Below are positions 27,845 to 37,547 of a DNA stretch of 64,000 nucleotides, piece after piece. The stretch is taken from contig JAZLFM010000038.1 of assembly GCA_045615765.1 (NCBI GenBank), positions 11,016-75,015 of the forward strand. The letters run 5' to 3'. The notes beneath the pieces were generated by a model. That model saw nothing but the letters and a program-made list of their open reading frames with translations, did no database searches and had not been told where the DNA came from. The first letter of the stretch is position 1. Every line of letters starts with the position of its first letter. Source of the DNA: UBA1715 sp045615765 (GTDB taxonomy: Bacteria; Bacteroidota; Bacteroidia; Bacteroidales; UBA1715). The position numbers were made by a program, and so were the translations under genes.

Positions 27845-28093
27845 ATGTTACAGTTATTCCTAATAGTATTAGTCATTGTCGCGCTTTGTTTTATTGGTCT
27901 GGCAGTAAACATTCTTTTCTTTAATAAACCATTCCCTGATACAGAGGTTGGACATAATAAAGAAATGCGTAAGCGTGGTATTAAATGTGCGAAAGGTGAA
28001 GAACTTCGCATATATCGTTCACAACAACGAAAAAAACGTGTGTTCCAGTCCGCTACGCTTGATATAGAACGATTACAATCCGATGAGCATTGA
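27845..28093 (+). CDS. Small conserved Bacteroidota membrane protein of unknown function
   Basis: An 82-residue protein with one transmembrane helix (about residues 3-25) followed by a basic cytoplasmic or periplasmic tail containing F-P-D-T-E-V-G-H-N-x-E-M-R-K-R-G-I-x-C. I recognise similar tails in short uncharacterised Bacteroidota proteins, but know no function. The start is 4 bp after the clpP terminator and the end overlaps the MFS gene by 11 nt, so it is probably co-translated with that transporter. Confidence 0.65.
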   Translation: MLQLFLIVLVIVALCFIGLAVNILFFNKPFPDTEVGHNKEMRKRGIKCAKGEELRIYRSQQRKKRVFQSATLDIERLQSDEH

Positions 28094-29279
28094 TGGTAAT
28101 ATACCCAAGCTGTACATAATTCGCTGTGCAAAATGGTTCATGTTGTACATGCCAATTATTGGTTTGTTTTACGACAATAATGGACTTTCTTCTACAGAAA
28201 TCTTTTTAGTACAAGCAGCTTATTCGTTTGCAAGTGCTTTGTTCGCCATACCTTCAGGCTACTTTGCCGATGTGATTGGTCGTAAGAAGACATTGATAAT
28301 AGGTACCGTATTCGCTGCTTCGGGGTTTCTTATTTATGCAACCATACATTCCTTTTGGGCATTTTTTATTGCCGAAGCTATCATGGGCATCGGAAATAGC
28401 TGTATTTCAGGAACAGATTCTGCAATGTTATATGACTCATTGCAACAATCGCAAAATCAAAACAAGTATTTGAAATACGAAGGTAGAGTTACTTCTCTCG
28501 GTTGTCTTGCTGAAACTACAGCGGCATTATTTGGAGGGTCGGTTGCAGCACTTGTTTCTACCAATAGCGTGTTCTGGTTGCAAGCTTGCATTGCTGCTAC
28601 TGCTATACCAGCTGCATTGTTCTTGGTTGAACCTTCTCGAGGAAAATTACTTCATAAAACATTCAAACAAGTGTTTGATATTGGTTTTTATGCTTTGTTT
28701 AAGCATAAAGGATTAAGTAGAACAACCGTTATGTCGTCGGTTACGGGAATTGCTACGCTTACAATGGCGTGGACAATACAGACGTTTTTTGTGGAAAAAG
28801 AATTTACCGAAATACAGACAACAATTGTTTGGGTGCTTTTGAATTTGACAGTAGCCTTATCGTCAATGTTCTCCGATACATTGGAAACAAAATTTGGAGT
28901 GAAACCAATGATAGTGATGATGGTGTTGTTTATTCCATTTGGCTATTTTGCTTTTAGTTTTTCGAATGTGTTGGTTTCTTTATTTTTTGCCTTCGTTTTC
29001 TATTTCGTGCGAGGATATGCAACGCCTATTTTAAAAGAATTAATTCAAAACTATTGTGATTCTGAGATACGGGCAACAGTGCTTTCTGTACGAGATTTAT
29101 TGATACGTTTGGGATTCTCTGTCGTTGGACCTTTTATTGGTTTCTTATCTGATACTTATTCCTTTTCGTTTGCGGTAATATCTGCCGGATTGTTGTTTTT
29201 GATTTCGTCGTTAGGCGGTTATTTATCGTATTTGCAATTGCGAAAGTATGAAAAACAACAGGGGATAGATAGTTTGTAG
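28083..29279 (+). CDS. Major facilitator superfamily transporter
   Basis: A 398-residue integral membrane protein with about 12 hydrophobic segments. The loop between helices 2 and 3 reads G-Y-F-A-D-V-I-G-R-K-K-T, the MFS signature. It lacks features that would show a substrate; the fold and size fit a drug or metabolite exporter of the 12-helix kind. It overlaps the small membrane protein gene by 11 nt. No terminator is obvious before the next promoter (29311-29318). Confidence 0.8.
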   Translation: MSIDGNIPKLYIIRCAKWFMLYMPIIGLFYDNNGLSSTEIFLVQAAYSFASALFAIPSGYFADVIGRKKTLIIGTVFAASGFLIYATIHSFWAFFIAEAIMGIGNSCISGTDSAMLYDSLQQSQNQNKYLKYEGRVTSLGCLAETTAALFGGSVAALVSTNSVFWLQACIAATAIPAALFLVEPSRGKLLHKTFKQVFDIGFYALFKHKGLSRTTVMSSVTGIATLTMAWTIQTFFVEKEFTEIQTTIVWVLLNLTVALSSMFSDTLETKFGVKPMIVMMVLFIPFGYFAFSFSNVLVSLFFAFVFYFVRGYATPILKELIQNYCDSEIRATVLSVRDLLIRLGFSVVGPFIGFLSDTYSFSFAVISAGLLFLISSLGGYLSYLQLRKYEKQQGIDSL

Positions 29280-29310
29280 AGTTTAGAGAACAATAATCCA
29301 AATAAACTTT

Positions 29311-29318
29311 TATTTTTG
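29311..29318 (+). promoter_or_regulatory. Predicted -7 box of the DUF1573 gene
   Basis: TATTTTTG, 20 bp before the start codon, matches the Bacteroidota -7 consensus; no strong -33 box is seen. Confidence 0.55.
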
Positions 29319-29338
29319 TGTGTCAATAACATAAAGCG

Positions 29339-30427
29339 ATGAAAAAACAATCTTTCTTTTCGTTACTGTGTTTCGTTTTACTTGCTACAATGCAAGCAAC
29401 GGCACAATATCTTTCTTTTGATAAAGTAGAACATGATTTTGGGGTTATTCCTTCGAAGTTCCCGGCAAGTGTAACATTCTCTTGTACAAATCGTGGCTCA
29501 AATCCAATTGTTCTTTCGAAAGTGGAAACTTCCAATCCGAATCTAAAGGTAGAAATTACCAGAGATACATTGCAGGCAAATATTCGTGCTTCGTTGATTG
29601 TAACATTGGATCCAAGCAATCTTTCTTCTATGTTTAGCGAAACAATAGAAGTGTATAGTGACGATCCTGTCATGAAACGAATTTTCTTGAAAGTTAAAGG
29701 TACTGTAAAAGATTTAAGCCCGGAAATAGAAAAACAGTTCCCTGTAACGCTTGACATTGCTCGTGTTTCAAAAACATCGATAGTGTTTGATACTATATTG
29801 TATCCTTCAGTTGTTACGGATACAATTCGTGTGTATAATCCGCAGGATACAGCTATTACAATGATTTTCCCTAACATTCCTGAATATATGACTGTTCGTA
29901 TGCTTCCTGAAGTAATTCAGCCAAATTCAACAGCTATGATGTTGGTTTCTTATAATTCTGGTATTCGTAAAGAGTGGGGTAATATATACGATAGATTGTA
30001 TATTGGTTACCAAGGAAGAAAAGTAAACTATAAAATGAAAATAGGCATTTCGGGTATTATTGCGTTGGATTTTTCGAAAATGTCGAAAAAACAACTTCGT
30101 AATGCTCCAAAGATTGTCTTCGAAAAAGATACGATACCATTTGGAACGGTAAAACAGGGTGATCCTGTTGAATGTAAGTTCGAGTTTGTAAATGATGGAA
30201 AGTCAACATTGGAAATCTTAAAAATAAAAACATCATGTGGTTGTACGGCTGGAACAATGGATAAAATGTCGTATGAAAAAGGAGAAAAAGGTGTAGTAAA
30301 TGTTTCATTGAATACACGAAATAAACGTAATCATGTTCGCCAAACAATTACAATTATTTCGAACGATCCTAAAAATCCAGAACATAAATTATATATAGAC
30401 GGTCAGGTGAGTTTACCTGAAGAATAA
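29339..30427 (+). CDS. DUF1573 (Ig-like/ASH) domain secreted protein
   Basis: A 362-residue protein with a signal peptide ending at ATAQ (about residue 23). Two or three Ig-like beta domains follow; the last one has I-P-F-G-T-V-K-Q-G-D-P-V-E-C-K-F-x-F-V-N-D-G and then T-S-C-G-C-T-A-G, the DUF1573 hallmark. The paired cysteines of SCGCT probably form a disulfide in the periplasm or at the surface. No enzymatic role is known. It is a single-gene unit ending at a strong hairpin. Confidence 0.85.
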   Translation: MKKQSFFSLLCFVLLATMQATAQYLSFDKVEHDFGVIPSKFPASVTFSCTNRGSNPIVLSKVETSNPNLKVEITRDTLQANIRASLIVTLDPSNLSSMFSETIEVYSDDPVMKRIFLKVKGTVKDLSPEIEKQFPVTLDIARVSKTSIVFDTILYPSVVTDTIRVYNPQDTAITMIFPNIPEYMTVRMLPEVIQPNSTAMMLVSYNSGIRKEWGNIYDRLYIGYQGRKVNYKMKIGISGIIALDFSKMSKKQLRNAPKIVFEKDTIPFGTVKQGDPVECKFEFVNDGKSTLEILKIKTSCGCTAGTMDKMSYEKGEKGVVNVSLNTRNKRNHVRQTITIISNDPKNPEHKLYIDGQVSLPEE

Positions 30428-30445
30428 TAAGCTAAAAATTATAAG

Positions 30446-30476
30446 AAAAGGGCGTACGCAATACGCCCTTTTTTTG
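30446..30476 (+). terminator. Terminator after the DUF1573 gene
   Basis: AAAAGGGCGTA and TACGCCCTTTT flank CGCAA and run into TTTTT. The GGGCGTA stem belongs to the family of similar hairpins in this window. Confidence 0.9.
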
Positions 30477-30561
30477 TTGTCTATGGAAAGTTGTTGTTTG
30501 TATAGATGCAATTTGAAGAAGACCAACAAATAATTACTTTCGCGTCGTTAAAAAATATAGG

Positions 30562-31866
30562 ATGAAAAGACCACTTTTAATCGTAATGTTACTCTTGGGT
30601 GTATGTAGTATGGTATGCGCTCAAGAAGAAGAGAATACTCTTTCTCTTTCGTTAGAAGAAGCCCGTCAGTATGCGGTAAGACACAACAAAACTCTACAAA
30701 ACGCATCGTTGGATGTACAAATTGCAGAAGCTAATCGTTGGCAAACAATTTCAACTATGCTTCCTCAATTGAAAGCGTCTTATGACTACAGCAATATGTG
30801 TGGTTATAATATGGAAATGAATATGGGACCATTGGGAACAAATAAAATTGCCATGCCTCCATACGGAACCTTAGGATTAACAGCCTCGATGGCGTTTACT
30901 GGTTCGCAAATTGTTGGCTTACAAATGCAAAAAATTGCAATGGATATGTCGAACATTTCCTTGAAAAAAAGTGAAAGAGATATAAATTCAAGTGTAACAA
31001 CAGTTTATATGTCTATTCTTGCAATGGAGTCAACTGTAAACTTGCTTGATCAAAATCTAGAAAACTTGAAAAAGTTACAAGAAATGACAGCAAAATCAGT
31101 TGTTATTGGTGTCGCAGAACAAACTACAGCAGATCAATTGTTAGTGCAAGTTGCGACAATGGAAACAAGTATTAATTCAACCAAACGTTCACTTGAAATG
31201 TTGTACAATGCGTTGATTCTTCAATTAGGTTGTGATGTTTCAACAAAATTGAATTTGACAGATAAAATTGATAATCTGTTGAATGTAGATGCAACAATGG
31301 CACTATTGAATAGTCAGTTTGAATTAGACAGTAACTATAATTATCAGTTGTTGAACAAGAGCATGGAATTGTCGAAAAAACAAGTTACTGCAGCAGAAAT
31401 GGAATTCTCTCCAGTTGTAAGTTTGTTCTATCAATATAGCAATAAGCACTACTTTAGCGATGAACCAACAATGGATATGACTCCACCTAATGTTGTAGGA
31501 TTTTCTGTAAGTATTCCATTGTGGACAAGCTGGCAAAGAATGAGTGATGTAAAAGAAGCTAAGATATCATATAACAAAACGAAAAATTCTTTCGATGACG
31601 CAAAGAATGGTTTGTTGGTTCAAGATAAACAACTTCGTTACAATTTGACTTCGGCGTACGAAACATATCAAACGCAAGAAAGCAATTTGGAAGTTACAAA
31701 ACGCGTGTTCGATAATCTTTCAATCAAATTTGAACATGGAACAGCGTCAAGTTTAGAAGTTACGAATGCAAGCACAAACTTAGTGTCTGCGCAAAGTAGC
31801 TATATAAATGCAGTTTTGCAGTTAATCAATGCAAAGGTTGAATTAGAAGACCTTTTGAATAAATAA
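30562..31866 (+). CDS. TolC-family outer membrane efflux protein
   Basis: A 434-residue protein with a signal peptide (to about VCAQ, residue 21). The rest is long alpha-helical hairpins with two repeats, as in TolC/OprM: LSLEEARQYAVRHNKTLQNA near the start, and the second-half counterpart ending in SLEVTNASTNLVSAQSSYINA. It forms the trimeric outer membrane channel for the RND pump encoded next. A -7-like TACTTTCG lies 20-30 bp upstream. It is the first gene of a three-gene efflux operon. Confidence 0.92.
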   Translation: MKRPLLIVMLLLGVCSMVCAQEEENTLSLSLEEARQYAVRHNKTLQNASLDVQIAEANRWQTISTMLPQLKASYDYSNMCGYNMEMNMGPLGTNKIAMPPYGTLGLTASMAFTGSQIVGLQMQKIAMDMSNISLKKSERDINSSVTTVYMSILAMESTVNLLDQNLENLKKLQEMTAKSVVIGVAEQTTADQLLVQVATMETSINSTKRSLEMLYNALILQLGCDVSTKLNLTDKIDNLLNVDATMALLNSQFELDSNYNYQLLNKSMELSKKQVTAAEMEFSPVVSLFYQYSNKHYFSDEPTMDMTPPNVVGFSVSIPLWTSWQRMSDVKEAKISYNKTKNSFDDAKNGLLVQDKQLRYNLTSAYETYQTQESNLEVTKRVFDNLSIKFEHGTASSLEVTNASTNLVSAQSSYINAVLQLINAKVELEDLLNK

Positions 31867-31897
31867 TTTTTTGAAAATATAGGTAAACAGAATAGAT

Positions 31898-32926
31898 ATG
31901 AAGAAGATTTTAGTAAACACGGTATTTGCAATTATTGCTATGGGAATGGTTGGTTGCGGTAACAAGTCTGAAAAGGCAGAAACAGCAACAACAGATTCGG
32001 CTTCAACAAAAGAATTGGTTAAAGTAACAGTGTTGGAAGAAACAACTATAGCAAAAACTTTGGACCTTACAACTACGCTTGAAGGCTATGAAACAATGAA
32101 TATTTCTCCTTCTGTAACAGGAAATATCGAAAAGATTCATGTAGAAGTTGGTAGCAAAGTTAGTAAAGGACAAAGTCTTGTTACTATGGATCAACAACAA
32201 TATATCAATGCTAAATTAACAATGTCTAATCTTGAAACAGAGATGAAACGTGTTGAAGCATTGAAAGAAACTGGTAATGTTACTCAACAAGTATATGATC
32301 AAACAAAATTAGGATATGATCAAGCAAAACAAGCTCTTGATTTCTTGTCGAGAAACACTTTCGTGAAAGCTGATTTTTCAGGTGTGATTTCTGCAAAAAA
32401 TTATGAAAATGGAGAATTGTATTCTGGTATGCCTATTCTAGTTTTGACTCAAATTAAAACATTGAAAGCGTATGTAAATATTCCAGAAACATATTTCCCA
32501 TTACTTAAAGAAGGTATGAAGGTTGATGTGATTTCTGATATTTATCCAGATAAAACATTTGATGGTATTGTAGAAATTATCTACCCAACACTTGATGCAA
32601 CAACTCACACTTTCAAGATTAAAGTGAAAATTCCTAACGATACAGAAATTCTTCGTCCAGGTATGTATTCACATACAAAATTGGCTTTGGGTGAAATGAA
32701 TGCTATCGTGGTTCCTTACCAAGCTGTTTTGAAACTACAAGGTTCAAACGATCGTTATGTGTTTGTAAACGACAATGGTACAGCAAAACGAATTGCTGTT
32801 GAACTTGGTCAAAGATTCGATGATAAAATTGAATTGATATCACCAGAATTAAAGAAAGGTATGCAATTGATTACAACGGGACAAGCTCGTTTGATTGATG
32901 GTGTTGCTATTGAAGTTGCTGAATAA
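31898..32926 (+). CDS. RND efflux periplasmic adaptor (membrane fusion) lipoprotein
   Basis: A 342-residue protein with a lipoprotein signal (M-V-G-C lipobox, Cys20). A biotinyl-lipoyl-like domain (GNIEKIHVEVGSKVSKGQSL), a short helical hairpin, and a beta-barrel with F-D-G-I-V-E-I-I-Y-P make up an HlyD/AcrA-type adaptor. It bridges the TolC-like channel and the RND pump. It is 31 nt downstream of the TolC gene and 17 nt upstream of the pump gene. Confidence 0.92.
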   Translation: MKKILVNTVFAIIAMGMVGCGNKSEKAETATTDSASTKELVKVTVLEETTIAKTLDLTTTLEGYETMNISPSVTGNIEKIHVEVGSKVSKGQSLVTMDQQQYINAKLTMSNLETEMKRVEALKETGNVTQQVYDQTKLGYDQAKQALDFLSRNTFVKADFSGVISAKNYENGELYSGMPILVLTQIKTLKAYVNIPETYFPLLKEGMKVDVISDIYPDKTFDGIVEIIYPTLDATTHTFKIKVKIPNDTEILRPGMYSHTKLALGEMNAIVVPYQAVLKLQGSNDRYVFVNDNGTAKRIAVELGQRFDDKIELISPELKKGMQLITTGQARLIDGVAIEVAE

Positions 32927-32943
32927 TTCAAATTGAAAGAACA

Positions 32944-35900
32944 ATGAGTATTTACAAAACCTCCATAAATAAACCTATCACAACAGCGCTTATCTTCGTT
33001 GCTGTGATTATTTTGGGTGTATTTTCTTTTACGAAATTGCCTATCGATCAATTCCCAGAAATTGATCCACCGTTTGTTACGGTTATGACTGCTTATCCTG
33101 GTGCAAATGCCAGCGAGTTGGAAACCAATGTTACGAAAGTCATAGAAAATGCTTTGAACTCGGTAGATGGTTTGAAAGACCTTCACTCTACATCAAAAGA
33201 CAACATTTCTGTTGTAACAATGGAATTTGAATGGGGTTCTAACCTTGATGAGATTATGAACGATATTCGTTCTTATGTTGACTTGGTGTACGATAATCTT
33301 CCTGATGGTGTGAGCCGTCCAACTATCTTAAAGTTGAACTCAAGTGCTGCCCCAATCTTGGTATATGGTTTTACAGCCAAAGAAAGTTATTCGGGATTGA
33401 ATAAAATCCTTGAAGATAAGGTTACGAACGTTTTGAACCGTGTTGATGGTATCGGAAACTTAACAATCGCAGGTGCTCCTGAACGATATATTTATATTGA
33501 CCTTGATCCAAATCAACTTGAAGCTTATCATTTAAGTGTTGAAGCCGTTGGTAGTATAGTTAGCGGTAACAACTTTAACTTGGCTTCGGGTACGGTTAAG
33601 ATGGGTAAGGAACAATATCAGCTTCGTGTAGAAAGTGAGTTTAAGGAAAGTTCCGAAATCAACGACCTTGTTGTAATGACTACGCCTGATGGTAAACAAG
33701 TGTTTATTCGTGATTTGGCTACAGTTCGTGATACAATCAAGGATATCACTATTGATGAAAAAATCAACGGACTTGACGGTGCTCGTATGATGGTATCAAA
33801 ACAAACAGGTGCCAATACAGTAGAAATCTGTCGTCAGGTTCGTAACCAAATGGAGAAGATTAAGAAAACTCTTCCTCCTGATATTGAAATTACTTTAATT
33901 CGTGATAGTTCCGAAGAAATTGAAAATGCTATCAATTCTTTGGAAGAGTCGGTAATGTACGCTTTACTTTTCGTGGTATTAGTCGTATGGTTCTTCTTGG
34001 GAACTTGGCGTACTACGGTTATCATTGGTGTAACAATTCCTATTGCCTTGGTAACTGCCTTCATATATTTGTTGGCATCGGATAGTTCTTTGAACATCAT
34101 TTCATTGGCTTCACTTTCGGTTGCAATCGGTATGGTGGTGGACGATGCGATTGTGGTATTGGAAAACATTTCTAAACATATCGACAGAGGTTCTAGTCCG
34201 CGTGAAGCTTCTATTTATGCGACAAATGAGGTGTGGACTTCGGTAATTGCCACAACATTGGTTATCGTGGTGGTATTCGTACCATTAACAATGTTGACAG
34301 GTATTGCAGGTATCATGTTTAAAGAACTTGGTTGGATTGTGACGATAGTGGTTTGTACTTCAACATTGGTTGCTATTTCGTTAACTCCAATGATGTCTTC
34401 TCAGATATTAAAAGGTAAACCTGTTTATTTGTCTGTAGCAGAAAAATTAGCTGCAGCAAAAGAAGATGCAGAAAAAAGCAAACATACGCTTTGGGGTAAA
34501 ATCAATAGTATGTTCGAAGCTGTTGAAGCATGGTACGCAGGAGTTCTTCGTGTTTGCTTGAACCATAAGAAACTTACCGTATTTATCTCAGTTGCATTGT
34601 TCGTCATCTCCATGATTCCTGTAGGAATGGGAAAAATTGGTATGGACTTTATGAAAGAACAAGATAATGGTCGTTTCTCTATAACTATGGAATTACAACG
34701 TGGTACACGTTTGGAAGAAACTCTAGCTACAGCTCGTAGCGTAGAGGAAACGATTCGCGAGGTTATAGGTGAAGATTTAATCTTGATTTCTACGTCTGCA
34801 GGTTCTGATGATAGTGGTGGTATTTCAGCATTGTTCTCTTCTACAGATAATATTACTATCAGTATGACAGTAAGAACAACAAAGAAATATGCAAGAAAGA
34901 CGGATAGAACTATCTTCGAAATGGAAGAACAAGTTCGTCAAGCTTTGAAAAAATATCCAGAGTTGGTTAACTGTGTTGTATCTTCAGGTTCAGGTGGTAT
35001 GGGCGGTAATAGTATTGATGTTGAAATCTATGGTTATGATTTCGATAATTCAATGAATACTGCAATTAACTTGAAACGTGCAATGCAAGAAAATGTAGCA
35101 GGAGCTCGCGATATCAATATCAATCGTAAGGAAGACCGTGCAGAGTTGCAGATTATTTTCGATAAGGAAAAACTTGCTCGTCATGGTTTGAATTCTTCTA
35201 CTGTTGCTGCTTTTGTTCGTTATCGTGTATATGGTATGACAGCAGGATATTTCAAAGAAGATGGGGAAGAATACGATATTGTTGTTCGTTTGAAAGAAGA
35301 ATATCGTAGTAGTATCAGTGATATCGAAAATCTTTCATTCACAACTTCAACAGGTCAACAAATTAAGTTGAAAGAGTTGGCTGAAATTAAAGAGTACTGG
35401 TGTCCTCCTGAAATTTCTCGTAAGAACCGTCAACGTATGATTACAGTTTCGGTAACTCCTTATAATACTTCTTTGAGTGAGTTGGCTGCTGATATTCAGA
35501 AAGAAATCGATAAATTGGAAATTCCTCAAGGTATTACAATCAATGTGGGTGGTAGTTTCGAAGATCAACAAGAATCGTTCGCAAATATGGGAATGTTGGC
35601 GTTATTGATAATGTTGTTGGTTTACATCGTTATGGCTTCTCAGTTTGAGTCTTTCTCAAAACCTTTCCTAATCATGATGGCTATTCCATTTGCATTGTCG
35701 GGTGTTGTAATCGCCTTACTTGTAACAGGTGAAAACCTTGATATGGTCGGCGCGTTAGGTATCATCTTGTTGATTGGTATTGTTGTGAAGAATGGTATCG
35801 TGCTTGTTGACTACATCAACTTGATGCGTGAAAGAGGATATGAATTAAATGAGGCTATTGCTCTATCTGGACAATCTCGTATGCGTCCGGTTATGATGAC

Positions 35901-36147
35901 AGCTTTCACTACAGTTCTTGGTATGATTCCAATGGCATTAAGTAGAAGTGAAGGTTCAGAACTTTGGAATACAATGGGTTATGTGGTTATCGGTGGTCTT
36001 TTCGTGTCAACGCTTGTAACTTTGATTATTGTTCCTGTATTGTATGGAATTATGTCTAAGCATGGCGAACGCGATAAAGAAGAAGAAATTCGCAAGTCAT
36101 TTGTATTCATGAATATTGAATTAGAAGAAGAAAACGAAAATAAATAA
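32944..36147 (+). CDS. RND family inner membrane efflux transporter (AcrB/HAE1 type)
   Basis: A 1067-residue pump with the usual 12 transmembrane segments and two large periplasmic loops. The N-terminus has T-A-Y-P-G-A-N-A-S-E-L-E-T-N-V; TM4 carries V-A-I-G-M-V-V-D-D-A-I-V-V-L-E-N with the paired Asp residues needed for proton transfer. The length and Asp pair indicate drug-type (HAE) rather than heavy-metal transport. The substrate is unknown. It is the last gene of tolC-adaptor-pump; a hairpin and then a PII-like gene follow. Confidence 0.94.
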   Translation: MSIYKTSINKPITTALIFVAVIILGVFSFTKLPIDQFPEIDPPFVTVMTAYPGANASELETNVTKVIENALNSVDGLKDLHSTSKDNISVVTMEFEWGSNLDEIMNDIRSYVDLVYDNLPDGVSRPTILKLNSSAAPILVYGFTAKESYSGLNKILEDKVTNVLNRVDGIGNLTIAGAPERYIYIDLDPNQLEAYHLSVEAVGSIVSGNNFNLASGTVKMGKEQYQLRVESEFKESSEINDLVVMTTPDGKQVFIRDLATVRDTIKDITIDEKINGLDGARMMVSKQTGANTVEICRQVRNQMEKIKKTLPPDIEITLIRDSSEEIENAINSLEESVMYALLFVVLVVWFFLGTWRTTVIIGVTIPIALVTAFIYLLASDSSLNIISLASLSVAIGMVVDDAIVVLENISKHIDRGSSPREASIYATNEVWTSVIATTLVIVVVFVPLTMLTGIAGIMFKELGWIVTIVVCTSTLVAISLTPMMSSQILKGKPVYLSVAEKLAAAKEDAEKSKHTLWGKINSMFEAVEAWYAGVLRVCLNHKKLTVFISVALFVISMIPVGMGKIGMDFMKEQDNGRFSITMELQRGTRLEETLATARSVEETIREVIGEDLILISTSAGSDDSGGISALFSSTDNITISMTVRTTKKYARKTDRTIFEMEEQVRQALKKYPELVNCVVSSGSGGMGGNSIDVEIYGYDFDNSMNTAINLKRAMQENVAGARDININRKEDRAELQIIFDKEKLARHGLNSSTVAAFVRYRVYGMTAGYFKEDGEEYDIVVRLKEEYRSSISDIENLSFTTSTGQQIKLKELAEIKEYWCPPEISRKNRQRMITVSVTPYNTSLSELAADIQKEIDKLEIPQGITINVGGSFEDQQESFANMGMLALLIMLLVYIVMASQFESFSKPFLIMMAIPFALSGVVIALLVTGENLDMVGALGIILLIGIVVKNGIVLVDYINLMRERGYELNEAIALSGQSRMRPVMMTAFTTVLGMIPMALSRSEGSELWNTMGYVVIGGLFVSTLVTLIIVPVLYGIMSKHGERDKEEEIRKSFVFMNIELEEENENK

Positions 36148-36153
36148 AAAGAT

Positions 36154-36180
36154 AGGGGCGTATCGCATGCGCCCCTTTAA
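36154..36180 (+). terminator. GC-rich hairpin after the RND gene
   Basis: AGGGGCGTAT pairs with ATGCGCCCCT (one G-T pair) around CGC. The T-run is short (TTTAAATAAA), so termination may be partial. The same 20-nt core recurs at 63521-63540. Confidence 0.65.
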
Positions 36181-36190
36181 ATAAAATAAG

Positions 36191-36484
36191 ATGAAAGCAG
36201 TATTTATCACATTTAATCAAGCAAACACCGAGCGTGTTGAATATATCTTGGATTCATTGAATGTTCGTGGATTCACATTTTGGGAAGAAGTACAAGGACG
36301 CGGTTCAAAAGACGGTGATCCTCACCGTGGTACGCATACTTGGCCAGAAATGAATTCAGCTGTTATATCAGTTGTTGAAGATGATCAAGTAGAACCAATA
36401 CTAACTTTAGTAAAAAAACTAGATAAACGAAATACGGATGTTGGTATTCGTGCTTTTGTTTGGAATGTTGAACAAACAGTTTAA
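36191..36484 (+). CDS. PII/CutA-like fold small protein linked to the RND pump
   Basis: A 97-residue protein. It begins with a strand and helix (KAVFITFNQANTERVEYILD) followed by F-W-E-E-V-Q-G-R-G-S-K-D-G-D-P-H-R-G-T-H-T-W-P-E-M-N, a loop that looks like the T-loop/nucleotide-binding loop of GlnB-like proteins with an added histidine cluster. Similar small proteins are found after RND pumps in Bacteroidota. A sensor role for pump activity is possible but unproven. It is 43 nt past the pump, with a hairpin between, and has its own terminator. Confidence 0.6.
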   Translation: MKAVFITFNQANTERVEYILDSLNVRGFTFWEEVQGRGSKDGDPHRGTHTWPEMNSAVISVVEDDQVEPILTLVKKLDKRNTDVGIRAFVWNVEQTV

Positions 36485-36492
36485 TTTATATT

Positions 36493-36524
36493 TCCCTATT
36501 GGTTTTCCAATAGGGATTTTTTTT
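36493..36524 (+). terminator. Terminator after the PII-like gene
   Basis: TCCCTATTGG and CCAATAGGGA form a perfect 10-bp stem with loop TTTT, followed by eight T residues. Confidence 0.9.
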
Positions 36525-36544
36525 CAAAAGACCATAACATTATT

Positions 36545-37534
36545 ATGACTTCAATGATGCTTTTTGCTACAATAGTTTTAGGATTTGTAGTAGCATTAAT
36601 TCCACAGATAGTTTGGCTGTTGGTGTGGATTTCTTCAAAGATATTTCAGTTTACTTGTTCGTATGCTCCATTTGGATATACCTCGTTAATACTTGTTTTA
36701 GTTGTATGGGCAATATTAGCCTATGGTTTCTTTATTGGTCGTTTTCTGTTAGATGTTGTGCCAGTGGATTACAAAAACAAAGAACTTCCTCAAGCTTTCG
36801 AAGGATATAAAATTGTACATATTAGTGATTTACATTTATCTACATTCGAAGATAATCCGGCAAAACTACAAAGATTAGTCGATAGTATTAATGCGCAAAA
36901 TCCTGATGCAATTTGTTTTACAGGCGATTTAGTTTCGTTAGGCGTAGAAGAAGTGTTGCCATGTAAAGACATATTGAAAAATCTTCATGCTCGTGATGGC
37001 ATCTTTTCAGTATTAGGAAATCATGACTTTCTAATTTATTCTCGTAAGTTTAATTCTGTAGCAGAGCGAGAAGACGCAGTAGAACAATTGGCAAGATTTG
37101 AGCGTGAAGAGCTTGGTTGGAATTTGTTGCGTAATCAAAATATGGTTGTTACACGCAATGGCGAAACGCTTACTTTTGTGGGTGTTGACAATCAAAATTG
37201 TGCAAATCAAGGTTTTAAAACAATAGCGCGTGGTCGTTTACAAGATGCGTTACAGGGTACGGAAGGATTCAAAATATTATTGTCGCATGATCCAAGTCAT
37301 TGGCAGGGAGAGGTATTGCCACAAACCTCTATTCCGTTGACATTAAGTGGACACACACATGCGGCTCAAATAAAATTATTTGGATGGACGCCTGCAAAAT
37401 GGTCCTTCATTGAAACGGATGGCATGTACGAAAAAGACGGACAGAATTTATATGTAAATATTGGCTTAGGATGTACTATGCCAGTAAGACTCGGTGCAAA
37501 TGCAGAGATAACGGTTCTTACCTTGCATAAATAG
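36545..37534 (+). CDS. Membrane-anchored calcineurin-like metallophosphoesterase
   Basis: A 329-residue protein. Two hydrophobic N-terminal helices (about residues 5-30 and 42-68) are followed by a phosphoesterase domain with all metal motifs: H-I-S-D-L-H-L, T-G-D-L-V-S, L-G-N-H-D-F, and L-S-G-H-T-H-A-A-Q. The layout is like YkuE/LpxH-type enzymes that act on membrane lipids or nucleotides. The physiological substrate cannot be told. It ends 13 bp before the convergent mnmA gene. Confidence 0.88.
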   Translation: MTSMMLFATIVLGFVVALIPQIVWLLVWISSKIFQFTCSYAPFGYTSLILVLVVWAILAYGFFIGRFLLDVVPVDYKNKELPQAFEGYKIVHISDLHLSTFEDNPAKLQRLVDSINAQNPDAICFTGDLVSLGVEEVLPCKDILKNLHARDGIFSVLGNHDFLIYSRKFNSVAEREDAVEQLARFEREELGWNLLRNQNMVVTRNGETLTFVGVDNQNCANQGFKTIARGRLQDALQGTEGFKILLSHDPSHWQGEVLPQTSIPLTLSGHTHAAQIKLFGWTPAKWSFIETDGMYEKDGQNLYVNIGLGCTMPVRLGANAEITVLTLHK

Positions 37535-37547
37535 ATAAATCTAATTC

